From assembly GCA_964487845.1 (NCBI GenBank), contig CAZASK010000026.1, positions 1 through 21,541 on the forward strand: 21,541 bases of DNA, given 5' to 3'. Position numbers and translations under genes: made by a program. Below are positions 1 to 7,662 of this stretch, piece by piece. Origin of the DNA: CAZASK01 sp964487845. Its GTDB lineage: Bacteria; Chlamydiota; Chlamydiia; Chlamydiales; FEN-1388. The notes beneath the pieces were generated by a model. The model ran no database searches. It was not told the origin of the DNA and worked only from the letters and a program-made list of their open reading frames with translations. How positions within the stretch are numbered: position 1 is the first letter of the stretch; the number at the start of each line of letters is the position of its first letter.

Positions 1-60
1 TCTGCTGTTCTTGTGCTTGTTTTTTACCGAAAAGACGACTCAGGAAAGAGGGCTTCTTAG
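1..60. repeat. Direct repeat copy A (60 bp)
   Basis: This stretch matches 166-225 base for base except at one position (c at 56, t at 221). The two copies are offset by 165 bp, exactly 55 codons, so the repeat keeps frame and encodes the KPSFLSRLFGKKQAQEQQ block of the partial minus-strand gene. A diverged, half-offset copy lies around 82-145. Confidence 0.95.
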
Positions 61-1462
61 GTTCAGCAGTCACCTCTTCATTCTCAGCTTTATTTTCAGC
101 CTTCTTCTTGCTAAATAGACGCTTAAAGAATGAGGGCTTCTCCTCAGACTCTGCCTCTGCTACTATCTGCTGTTCTTGTGCTTGTTTTTTACCGAAAAGA
201 CGACTCAGGAAAGAGGGCTTTTTAGATGGAGGCTGTTTTTCGACTTCTGGCTCTTTATCCGCAAATAATTGACGAACAAGAGACTCTTTATTTGCTTTAT
301 CTTCGGCCGGCTCCTCCTCTTCATAGCCAATGACTTCTTCTTGCACTTTCGTATCTGTTAAAAAGGCCTCTAGCTCGGCAACCGACATAAGCGCAGCAGG
401 TATGCTCATCAAATCATCTTCTTGCTCTCCTTCATGAGCAGCAGCATCATTTTCCAAAAGGGAAATTGTCTGAACAGTTTTTTCCTCTGGTGGTTGTTTT
501 GTGTTTGTATCTTCTGGATTGGATTTTTCTTTTACTGATCCTTCTTCGCCAGAAGGAGTTCCCTGAAGATGGCTATCAAATAAACGATCAAGCTCTTCTT
601 CCGATTTTTCTTTCCAGGCAGGAGCTACTTGAGGTGTCTGTTGCGTAGCTTTTTGCGATGTATCAATCATCTCCCCTTGTTCATTTTCTTCAGGCATGCT
701 TTCTGGCATCTCAACGGGAAATGATGTATCATGAATAACTTTTGCTTGAGGTTCTATCAGAACAGGCTCTTCTGTCCTTAAATAGTTCCAGTCCTCTAAG
801 AGCAATTTCTGATCAGATCCAGGTCCTGATACGTCGATCTGAACGGGATATATGCGCATATCTGGCTGCACCTTCGCCGACGCAAGCGCTTTCTTCAGCT
901 TTTCTTCCAATACCTGGCCCGGGATCGGAGCCCCATCTTGCAAAAAGAGAATATCTCTGTATTTTTCACGAAATTGTTGAGTTCCTGTAGAGAAATAAGG
1001 GGACATTGTAAAAGTAGTGTAGGTAATCTCCCCACGATCTAATACGATAGACTTAATGCCTGTAGTTGCATTGGCACTTCTTGAAAGATAGCTATCACAC
1101 TGTATTTCTAGGCGTAGATTTTGTGCGCAGAAATGATCTCCTACAAAAACATGCTGCTTATGTAAGAGGGGATCTTGATCTAGGCGCTCAAGCAATTGCT
1201 GCGTCAGCAACATAACAAGCGCCCGCGCATCTTTTAAAGTCATTGGTCGATAGTAAGTGTATGACAAATGAATGGCGCTCAGATGCTGCCAGCCATACTC
1301 AGCCTTCGCTTGTACAAGAGTCATTCCTCGATCACGGAAAAGCTCTGCCGAATATGTGTGCAGCAGATGATCAATATATCGTTTATCCTGAGGCTGTACG
1401 AATCCCACACAAAAAAGTGCGGCGCAAGATAGAGCAAGAAAAGGGCGATAAAACTGGTTCAT
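1..1462 (-). CDS. Exported protein of unknown function with C-terminal PSFxxRLFxKK repeats (partial, 3' end outside window)
   Basis: This frame is open for 487 codons from an ATG at 1462 to the left edge, with no stop, so the protein is incomplete. Residues 1-24 have a hydrophobic core after a short start (MNQFYRPFLALSCAALF) and look like a signal peptide or anchor. Residues about 27-240 form a globular-looking domain (YTYYRPMT near 69-76, FCAQNLRLEIQC near 111-122) that I do not recognise. Residues about 240-410 are acidic, rich in E, P and Q, and probably disordered. Three basic amphipathic blocks follow: PSFLSRLFGKK at 416-426, PSFFKRLFSKK at 443-453 and PSFLSRLFGKK at 471-481, separated by acidic linkers. 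A GGTGGG stretch lies about 9 bases before the ATG and may be the ribosome site. Function is unknown. Membrane or partner binding by the repeats is inference. Confidence 0.85.
   Translation of the reverse strand, partial: MNQFYRPFLALSCAALFCVGFVQPQDKRYIDHLLHTYSAELFRDRGMTLVQAKAEYGWQHLSAIHLSYTYYRPMTLKDARALVMLLTQQLLERLDQDPLLHKQHVFVGDHFCAQNLRLEIQCDSYLSRSANATTGIKSIVLDRGEITYTTFTMSPYFSTGTQQFREKYRDILFLQDGAPIPGQVLEEKLKKALASAKVQPDMRIYPVQIDVSGPGSDQKLLLEDWNYLRTEEPVLIEPQAKVIHDTSFPVEMPESMPEENEQGEMIDTSQKATQQTPQVAPAWKEKSEEELDRLFDSHLQGTPSGEEGSVKEKSNPEDTNTKQPPEEKTVQTISLLENDAAAHEGEQEDDLMSIPAALMSVAELEAFLTDTKVQEEVIGYEEEEPAEDKANKESLVRQLFADKEPEVEKQPPSKKPSFLSRLFGKKQAQEQQIVAEAESEEKPSFFKRLFSKKKAENKAENEEVTAEPKKPSFLSRLFGKKQAQEQQ
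166..225. repeat. Direct repeat copy B (60 bp)
   Basis: Near-identical partner of the repeat at 1-60 (one mismatch), encoding residues about 413-432 of the minus-strand gene. Such low divergence between copies points to recent duplication or to homogenisation by recombination or slippage. Confidence 0.95.
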
Positions 1463-1534
1463 GCAGACATTCCCACCAAAAAACTTTCTTTATGTCAGCC
1501 TATGGGTTACAATCTTTTTTGTCTACAAAAGCTA

Positions 1535-2491
1535 TCAATTCATTTCTTGTTGAAACCAACTCATAAACTTCTCCATTCCCTCAGCCAAAGAAATTTTTGG
1601 ATCATAGCCTAATACCTCACGAGATTTCGAAATATCGGCATAGGTGATCTCGATTTCGCCAGGCTGCATGGCAAGCATGTTCATGCGCGCTTTTTTCCCC
1701 AGTCCCGACTCTATCAATTCAATTAAATACAAAAGAGGTTCTGGCTTTTCATTGCCTAAATTAAATATCGAATGACCTCCTCGTACTGACAATGCTGCAA
1801 CGATGCCTTGGACAATGTCATCAATATAGGTAAAATCACGCTTCATTTTCCCATGATTATAGACATCAATTACACGATCATCGCGAATTGCTTTGGCAAA
1901 ATGATAATATGCCATATCAGGACGCCCCCACGGTCCATACACAGTAAAAAAGCGTAAGCCCACAGCTGATAGACGAAACAGATGGTTGTATGTAGCAGCT
2001 AACAACTCATTTGTCTTTTTTGTGGCTCCATAGACATTTGCAGGGCAATCTGTTCTATCGTCAACAGAAAACGGCACTTTTTTATTGAGTCCATAGACAG
2101 AGGAGCTTGATGCATAGACAAGGTGCGTATGAGGACAGTGCTTGAGAGCCTCCAGCAATTGTAAAAACCCATCTATATTCGAATGAATATACGCTTCTGG
2201 ATGACTGATGGAATAACGCACTCCAGCTTGCGCTGCAAGATGAATGACATCTGTTATTTTTTCACGGATCAAAATATCCCGTAGCACATGAGGCTCTGCA
2301 ATATCGTTTTCATATATGCACACCTTGTTTTGCAAAAGCAGCTCTGCTCGCTTTCGCTTGAGTAGAGAAGGATAATATTCATTAAAATTATCGATTCCTA
2401 TAACTGTATCTCCATGTGCCACTAGATACTGAGACACATGAAAGCCAATAAAACCAGCAGCACCAGTAACAAGAATTCGACGGTTTGTCAT
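1535..2491 (-). CDS. UDP-glucuronate 4-epimerase (extended SDR family)
   Basis: This 318-residue extended short-chain dehydrogenase/reductase probably interconverts UDP-glucuronate and UDP-galacturonate in the cytoplasm, supplying a uronic acid for surface glycans. Visible landmarks are the NAD-binding GAAGFIG at 10-16, an acidic residue at the end of the second strand (IGIDNF, D34), the SSSS segment at 128-131, and the catalytic YGATK pair Y154/K158. The NFNEYYPSLLKRKR stretch after the second strand and RFFTVYGPWGRPDMA at 180-194 are typical of the GAE/CapI group rather than GalE. An AAGGA ribosome site precedes the ATG. The gene lies 72 bases upstream of the partial repeat protein on the same strand but has its own promoter. 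UDP-glucose 4-epimerase is the main alternative. No UDP-glucose dehydrogenase is present in the window. Confidence 0.87.
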   Translation of the reverse strand: MTNRRILVTGAAGFIGFHVSQYLVAHGDTVIGIDNFNEYYPSLLKRKRAELLLQNKVCIYENDIAEPHVLRDILIREKITDVIHLAAQAGVRYSISHPEAYIHSNIDGFLQLLEALKHCPHTHLVYASSSSVYGLNKKVPFSVDDRTDCPANVYGATKKTNELLAATYNHLFRLSAVGLRFFTVYGPWGRPDMAYYHFAKAIRDDRVIDVYNHGKMKRDFTYIDDIVQGIVAALSVRGGHSIFNLGNEKPEPLLYLIELIESGLGKKARMNMLAMQPGEIEITYADISKSREVLGYDPKISLAEGMEKFMSWFQQEMN

Positions 2492-2521
2492 TATAAGATC
2501 CTTCAGAAAGGCAAGTTCAGG

Positions 2522-2551
2522 ATTATACTGCTCAGAATTTATACTTCACAA
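2522..2551 (-). promoter_or_regulatory. Promoter of the UDP-glucuronate epimerase gene
   Basis: On the minus strand, TTGTGA (2551-2546) and a perfect TATAAT (2527-2522) are separated by 18 bases. The start codon lies 30 bases downstream of the -10 box, leaving a short leader that contains AAGGA. This is a good sigma70/sigma66-type match, predicted by eye only. Confidence 0.6.
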
Positions 2552-2616
2552 AATGTATACGAAGGTGAGATTCTTACCACAATATATTCATTCATTTTTT
2601 TATAAATATACCTGAA

Positions 2617-4278
2617 ATGGTAAAGCCTGAAAAGGTAAGATTGTATATGGGTACTCACATGCTCCACACAACAGATTCAGATATACATCAAGTGCTCCAA
2701 CGTCTACTTGATGAAAAGCAACGTGTAAAAAAACTTGAGCAAGAACTCTCGTCTCTCAAATGTGAAGCGCCTCTCACTACAAAAATAGACTCACTGCCAT
2801 CACAAACGCAAAGTAATAGTGACTCTCCAGAAAATCACGTTACCCACGAAAAACAAATTCAGATACTAAAGAAGATCATCGACGAGTTGTTACAAAAAAT
2901 TGAAGAACTACAAAAACGACCAGAAGCACTAGCCAAAGACACTTCAGAGCCTCAGACTCACACAAAGTTAAGACAAGAGCTCTATACTGCTCAAACAGAA
3001 CTTCGCGAGGCCAAAGAGCGCGTATCATATCTTGAAGAAGAGACAAATCGCTTGCGCACTTTTAGACATACCATGCTCCAGGAGAAACGAGAACTTGGTG
3101 CAAAAGCAAGTGAAAAGACAAATGAAAGCGAGCAAATCAAAAAAGAGCTCACTCTCACACAGCAGCGATGTACTGCTGCAGAAAATATGCTAGAAGCCCT
3201 CAAGAAAGAAAGCACTTCTTGGAAAACAGCTGAAGAAGAATTGAAAAATGAAAAAATTCAAGATGAACTTCTCATCCAAGGCCTCAGGCGTGAAATAGAG
3301 ACACTGAAACAATCTATCCTTCATAAAGAAGAGCAGCTTACAACAAAAAAACAAGACGATACACAAAGCACGGATAAGCGGGTAGAAATACTTGAGGCAA
3401 CATTAGAAGACCAGAAATTAATTGTCCACGAGCTCCATACTCATAACAAGGCGCTAGAAAAAAAGATTGCACTGCTTACTCAATCCCATAAAAACATTTC
3501 CAGCAGTCAAGAATCTGCTTTTGAATTGACCATTCTTCAATTAAAACAAGAAAACGACCTGCGCATACAAGAGCTACTTATTGCAAAACAAACTATTGAA
3601 AACCTCGATGGTCTTGTAAAAAAAGAGCGTGAGCAATCACAGCAGCATGAACTCAATGGTCACGAGCTGAAAAAGTTACTTCTTTTAGCAGAGTCCGATC
3701 TTGAAGTTTTACGTAAAGAAAAAGCTCATGAAGAACATGAACTCAAATCAATTAGACAAGAACATGAACTCAAAGAACAAGAGCTACAAGAAAACAAAGA
3801 GCGAATTTCTCTACTTGAGCACCATCTCGCTAGACGTGTAAAAGAGTGCGCGCTCCTTTCAAAAACACAAGACGAACAGGCGATTGCCATCGTAGAGCTC
3901 AACAACAAAATTACTCAACAAGAGCTTCTCGTCCAGAACTTGAATGAAAGCATACAAGAAAAAGAAAAAGCTCTCGAACAACAAAAGCTTACATATACAC
4001 ACGATCTTCGACTGCGCGAAGAGCGTTTACAACAGCTCGAACAAGAAAGACACAAGCTTATGCTTGACAGTCGTGAGAAAAGTCAAGAAATTGCACGCCT
4101 TGCTCCTCTAGAGGAGAAGTTTCATCAGGTAAGTCAGCTACTACAACACTTTGAAGCGCCTGTAAAACCTGCCTATACGAGCTCAGCACCGCAGGCGAAG
4201 GCCGCTCCTATTCAGGAGACACTTTTTCAAGCGACAACTCGAGCACATACTCCTATAAAACATGATCTTTTCGAATAG
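2617..4278 (+). CDS. Long coiled-coil protein of unknown function
   Basis: This 553-residue protein is almost wholly predicted coiled coil, from about residue 28 to 510. It is rich in E, K, Q and L, with heptad-like runs such as ELKKLLLLAESDLEVL and LEQERHKLMLD. A short proline/alanine-rich tail (about 515-553) follows. There is no signal peptide and no recognisable enzymatic domain or Walker motif, so it is not an SMC ATPase. A 15-bp direct repeat (gaacatgaactcaaa at 3733 and 3760) shows local internal duplication. The start is uncertain: the ATG at 2617 has no ribosome site and sits only 11 bases after a TATAAA, while the ATG at 2647 has AAAAGG upstream. It ends 15 bases before ruvC and is probably co-transcribed with it. 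A scaffold, cell-shape or secreted effector role is possible but unsupported. Confidence 0.85.
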   Translation: MVKPEKVRLYMGTHMLHTTDSDIHQVLQRLLDEKQRVKKLEQELSSLKCEAPLTTKIDSLPSQTQSNSDSPENHVTHEKQIQILKKIIDELLQKIEELQKRPEALAKDTSEPQTHTKLRQELYTAQTELREAKERVSYLEEETNRLRTFRHTMLQEKRELGAKASEKTNESEQIKKELTLTQQRCTAAENMLEALKKESTSWKTAEEELKNEKIQDELLIQGLRREIETLKQSILHKEEQLTTKKQDDTQSTDKRVEILEATLEDQKLIVHELHTHNKALEKKIALLTQSHKNISSSQESAFELTILQLKQENDLRIQELLIAKQTIENLDGLVKKEREQSQQHELNGHELKKLLLLAESDLEVLRKEKAHEEHELKSIRQEHELKEQELQENKERISLLEHHLARRVKECALLSKTQDEQAIAIVELNNKITQQELLVQNLNESIQEKEKALEQQKLTYTHDLRLREERLQQLEQERHKLMLDSREKSQEIARLAPLEEKFHQVSQLLQHFEAPVKPAYTSSAPQAKAAPIQETLFQATTRAHTPIKHDLFE

Positions 4279-4293
4279 CAGTGAGGTATATGT

Positions 4294-4800
4294 ATGCCAA
4301 AGATAATTATTGGCATCGACCCGGGCACACAAGTCACCGGCTATGGTGTCATTTCAGTCGATCGATCCAGCATTACCACACTCGATTTTGGTTGCATACG
4401 CCCGCCTCAGAAAGCAAAGCTCAGCGATCGCTATTATATTATTTTTCAAGCACTGCGTACGCTCTTGAAAAAATATTCCCCAGAAGAGATGGCTATCGAA
4501 GATCAATTTTTTTCAATCAACGTACAAAGCATGTTAAAACTTGGTATCGCTAAAGGAGTTGCAATCATCGCTGCTAAAGAAGAAGCGATCGCCATCTATA
4601 GCTACTCACCACGAGAAGTAAAATGCGCGACCGTTGGCACAGGAAAAGCAACAAAAGAGCAAGTACAGCGCTCTGTTGCAAGAAGGCTGGGGCTTAAAAC
4701 AATCCCTGAGCCCTACGATGCAGCAGATGCACTGGCAATAGCTATTTGCCATACCATCTCTTCTACGCAGTCCCTACACCAAACAAACAAAGAGATATAA
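4294..4800 (+). CDS. ruvC: Crossover junction endodeoxyribonuclease RuvC
   Basis: RuvC resolves Holliday junctions by dual-strand cleavage, working with the RuvAB branch-migration complex. The 168-residue product is close to the usual length (about 173). The four acidic active-site residues of the RNase H-like fold are visible: D9 in IGIDPGT, E69 in MAIEDQFF, and D142 and D145 in YDAADALAIA. GTGKATKEQVQ (115-125) matches the conserved DNA-binding stretch. A TGAGG ribosome site lies 7 bases before the ATG. An out-of-frame ATG at 4281 is not used because only the frame from 4294 encodes RuvC. The gene is followed after one base by ruvA, a chlamydial and generally bacterial arrangement. Confidence 0.97.
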   Translation: MPKIIIGIDPGTQVTGYGVISVDRSSITTLDFGCIRPPQKAKLSDRYYIIFQALRTLLKKYSPEEMAIEDQFFSINVQSMLKLGIAKGVAIIAAKEEAIAIYSYSPREVKCATVGTGKATKEQVQRSVARRLGLKTIPEPYDAADALAIAICHTISSTQSLHQTNKEI

Positions 4801-4801
4801 C

Positions 4802-5389
4802 GTGTACGACTACATCATTGGAAAAGTTTGTTCATTGGCGCTCGATGAAGTGACTATAGAGACAAACGGCATAGGCTACCGCATCAGCACCACATCTCGT
4901 GTCATCGCTGATCTACAAGGAAGAGACCATCTTGTAAAACTATACTTGGCTTTCGTTATCCGGGAGTTTTCACACTCTTTCTTTGGCTTTCTCTCTCAAG
5001 AAGAACGCGATCTTTTTACAGCTCTTTTAAATGTGTCAGGCGTTGGCCCAAAAATGGCTCTTTCTTTAATGAACCATGGCCCTCTGTCTGAACTTGTCGA
5101 AACCGTCTTAAGAAAAGACATTTCTTCTCTTTGTAAAATTCCTGGGATTGGGAAAAAGACAGCTGAAAGATTGCTGGTGGAGTTAAAAGATGTTCTCGCC
5201 CCATTCCAGATGCAAGAAATTCGCCCTCAACATGGCTCACACGCTATAAGGGACGCCATCAGCGCGTTGATCAACTTAGGCTACAGCCAATTTGCAGCTC
5301 AACAAGCTGTTAAAAAGGCTGTAGACCATTACGGAGAAGCCTCCGAAACTACATTACTGATTTCGCAAGCTCTGAAGGAAGTGAACTAA
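4802..5389 (+). CDS. ruvA: Holliday junction DNA helicase subunit RuvA
   Basis: RuvA binds four-way junctions as a tetramer and loads the RuvB motor. The 195-residue length fits the family (about 200). It starts YDYIIGKV, as RuvA N-termini do, with an OB-fold at 1-62. Two helix-hairpin-helix motifs follow (SGVGPKMAL at 79-87, IPGIGKKTAERLL at 113-125), and the RuvB-binding domain III lies at about 148-191 (AISALINLGY). The start codon is GTG, one base after the ruvC stop, implying translational coupling. Only a weak AGAGA precedes it. The last 36 bases overlap the 3' end of the convergent Stealth gene. ruvB is not in the window. Confidence 0.96.
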   Translation: MYDYIIGKVCSLALDEVTIETNGIGYRISTTSRVIADLQGRDHLVKLYLAFVIREFSHSFFGFLSQEERDLFTALLNVSGVGPKMALSLMNHGPLSELVETVLRKDISSLCKIPGIGKKTAERLLVELKDVLAPFQMQEIRPQHGSHAIRDAISALINLGYSQFAAQQAVKKAVDHYGEASETTLLISQALKEVN

Positions 5390-6523
5390 ATCTTCGCTCT
5401 GCTCTGCACGATAATCGTGAAGTGATTTTGGAACATTTGTATATCCACTTGAATCCTCATCAGGGAACACTACGTTAGTATAAGGAGTATTTTTTTCCCA
5501 AGGAGCTGCAACAGGGAAATAATATTCCAAGAACTGGCTTAATAATACATTATAATACTCATCTTCTGTAGGCTGGCTGTCTTCAATGCAAAACGTTTTA
5601 TGCCGCTTTTTTACAATATCTAAAAATTCAGCTACATTACGCTTAAAATTAGCCCCAAACCAAACCGTTTTATTCGCGATGTCAGCTGCGACACCTCTTC
5701 CTGTATACATAGCAAAGTAGGGGATAAGTCCATTCGTTAACGTGTAATCTGTGGCCATACGAAATTTATGGCTAGACACATTCTGAAATATCTCTGGGAA
5801 CCACCGCACACACGAGTTAATTAATGATTTTTTGAATACTTGTGGAGTATGAAGCAAGTGATAGCGAACCTCTTCACAAAATGTATTATTGAGAAGCGCA
5901 TTGGTATTTTTCCATGCACTGTGGTAGGTAAGTTCACCAGGCTTTATTGCACCAGTTGGGGCTGCTTTTGTCCCTAAAAATACCTTGATTTGTCCATCTG
6001 GCGTGTAAAAATCATCAGCAGTAACTCTGTCTCCTAAAAATACATCATCATTAAAATAGATAAATTTTTCAGAAAGATTTGGGATATGATGCAAATTAGC
6101 TTCTATAGCCTGCGAATTAAACGTTGGGAGATCATCTTTATTTGGGAAAATCTCTTCATGGCTTATTACTGTGATTTTTGGATGAGGCCTCAGCCATTCT
6201 GGGATCTGCCCGCATGTCACGATATATATATGGTTTACAAAAGGCGCATACATATATACCGACCGGAGAGAATACCGTAATTCATCACGGCTGCGAAAAC
6301 GATTCAAAGCATTCGCATCATTCGGTGTCATACCCTTTCCATACATCCTCGCATACTTAGCCTTTTGCAGCTGCCAATCAATATCCGAGCCATCTACCCA
6401 CGTATAGACCAGATCAATTGGATCCGATGTTTCTTGAGCTTCTACCGCTCCTTGTGCCCACATCGTGAACATCAACACGCCTATCCAGATTACCGCTTTC
6501 CATGTCGTATACATTTTTTTCAT
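5354..6523 (-). CDS. Stealth-family sugar-1-phosphate transferase with signal peptide (copy A)
   Basis: Stealth proteins transfer a sugar-1-phosphate from a nucleotide sugar to a glycan. The family includes capsule polymerases of Neisseria and the eukaryotic GlcNAc-1-phosphotransferase GNPTAB. In this 389-residue copy all four conserved regions are visible: CR1 IDLVYTWVDGSD (36-47), CR2 from NRFRSRDELRYS (74-85) through LPTFNSQAIE (132-141) and FIYFNDDVFLG (154-164), CR3 FRMATDYTLTNG (254-265), and CR4 from FCIEDS (311-316) to FPVAAPWE (336-343). A tail of 46 residues follows CR4. Residues 1-29 form a clear signal peptide (MKKMYTTWK, hydrophobic core, VEA cleavage site), which suggests export and is unusual for bacterial capsule enzymes. 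The donor and acceptor are unknown. It lies 82 bases downstream of its paralogue, and its 3' end overlaps ruvA by 36 bases. Confidence 0.88.
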   Translation of the reverse strand: MKKMYTTWKAVIWIGVLMFTMWAQGAVEAQETSDPIDLVYTWVDGSDIDWQLQKAKYARMYGKGMTPNDANALNRFRSRDELRYSLRSVYMYAPFVNHIYIVTCGQIPEWLRPHPKITVISHEEIFPNKDDLPTFNSQAIEANLHHIPNLSEKFIYFNDDVFLGDRVTADDFYTPDGQIKVFLGTKAAPTGAIKPGELTYHSAWKNTNALLNNTFCEEVRYHLLHTPQVFKKSLINSCVRWFPEIFQNVSSHKFRMATDYTLTNGLIPYFAMYTGRGVAADIANKTVWFGANFKRNVAEFLDIVKKRHKTFCIEDSQPTEDEYYNVLLSQFLEYYFPVAAPWEKNTPYTNVVFPDEDSSGYTNVPKSLHDYRAEQSEDLVHFLQSLRNQ

Positions 6524-6605
6524 ATCTTTTCCGTCCTTCTTTTGCGTAGTTTAATACCAATTACATTCCCTCATTACTCACCCTACCGAGTGTCTTATGC
6601 GGATA

Positions 6606-7643
6606 TTACGTTTCCCATGGCGCCTTTTTAGGAAATTTTTTTTCTAATGCATCGACTACTTGTTGATCAATTTTATTAGACCCCTCAATGACTTCATCCT
6701 CCACACAGATCATTTTTACTTTCGGAAGATACATCCTATCGAGACGAATAAAATTTCTTTCATAGTCATCTTTAATATAGAGAATTTTTGAGTGAATCGA
6801 CCCAGCTGCTGCCATATTATGATAGAGTGCGAAATAGGGAATAACGCCATTCGTCAATGTATAGTCATCACTCGATCGAAATGGATGCGAAGATGTCACT
6901 TGTAATATGTCTGGATATTGAGATTCAAACTTGTGAACAATGCTTTTTTTCATGACATAAGGAGCATGCTTCATATGAAAGACGACTTGCTTACCGAATT
7001 GTTGATTGACCCACTCAGCTGTCCGCAACATGCTCACATGATACGCAGTTAAAGGCTTACCGTCTTCTCGTGCTACATATGGCACTACTTCTGATTTATC
7101 AAAAAAAACTTTAGGCTTCCCATCCCTTGTAAAAAAATCACGAGGCTCAACACGGGAAGTAAAGATAAAATCATCATTGAGATAGAGATAATGCTCTTGA
7201 AGATTTGGAATCCGATGCAGATGTGCCTCTATAGCCTGTGAATTGAACGTAGGAAGATGTTGTGGATCTGTAAAAATGTCTTCATGAGACACAAATGTAA
7301 TTTTTGGATGATCCTGTATCCAAGCTGGCTTTTGTCCACAGGTCACTATATAGATGTGGTTGACAAATGGCGCATACTCGTGGAGAGCTCTCAGCGAATA
7401 TTTCAGCTCATCTCGATTGCGATATCGATTTGCACTATTTGCGTCATAGGTCACGATTTCTCGATGACACTCACGTGCTCTTGCATTTTTCTTCTCTTGC
7501 CACACGGGATCTGACCCATCAACCCAGGTATAGACAACATCAATTTTCTGGTGACACGACGTTTTAAAATAGAAGAGCGCGCCTCCTAATAGGAGGAGTA
7601 CGACTGCAATAACCCATTTTTTCATTTGAAGATACTTGAACAT
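6606..7643 (-). CDS. Stealth-family sugar-1-phosphate transferase with N-terminal anchor (copy B)
   Basis: This 345-residue paralogue of copy A shares long identical segments with it (APFVNHIYIVTCGQ, LPTFNSQAIEA). The four Stealth regions are IDVVYTWVDGSD (34-45), NRYRNRDELKYS (72-83) with YLYLNDDFIF (152-161), FRSSDDYTLTNG (255-266) and MICVEDE to FPKKAPWE (311-344). The protein stops right after CR4 and lacks the tail of copy A. Residues 7-27 (MKKWVIAVV, then LLLLGGALFYF) form one membrane segment without an obvious cleavage site, so it is probably a signal anchor with the catalytic domain outside the cytoplasm. The Cys at 30 does not fit a lipobox. AAAGGA lies 7 bases before the ATG. Its start is only 19 bases from the divergent heptosyltransferase start. 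The tandem pair suggests duplication followed by specialisation. Confidence 0.88.
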   Translation of the reverse strand: MFKYLQMKKWVIAVVLLLLGGALFYFKTSCHQKIDVVYTWVDGSDPVWQEKKNARARECHREIVTYDANSANRYRNRDELKYSLRALHEYAPFVNHIYIVTCGQKPAWIQDHPKITFVSHEDIFTDPQHLPTFNSQAIEAHLHRIPNLQEHYLYLNDDFIFTSRVEPRDFFTRDGKPKVFFDKSEVVPYVAREDGKPLTAYHVSMLRTAEWVNQQFGKQVVFHMKHAPYVMKKSIVHKFESQYPDILQVTSSHPFRSSDDYTLTNGVIPYFALYHNMAAAGSIHSKILYIKDDYERNFIRLDRMYLPKVKMICVEDEVIEGSNKIDQQVVDALEKKFPKKAPWET

Positions 7644-7662
7644 CTCATTTCCTTTCGGTAGT

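Noticed and set aside
742..1566. Plus-strand open frames of 82 and 107 codons
   Set aside because: They lie antisense to the partial repeat protein (and to the epimerase end), lack convincing ribosome sites, and have protein-unlike composition.
2601..2606. TATAAA as the promoter of the coiled-coil gene
   Set aside because: No acceptable -35 at 16-18 bases, and the surrounding DNA is very AT-rich, so the match is not distinctive.
7582..7596. Perfect inverted repeat CCTCCT-AAT-AGGAGG, which also supplies a perfect plus-strand Shine-Dalgarno
   Set aside because: It lies inside the Stealth copy B coding region and encodes the leucine-glycine part of its membrane anchor. No start codon follows the AGGAGG at a usable distance on the plus strand.
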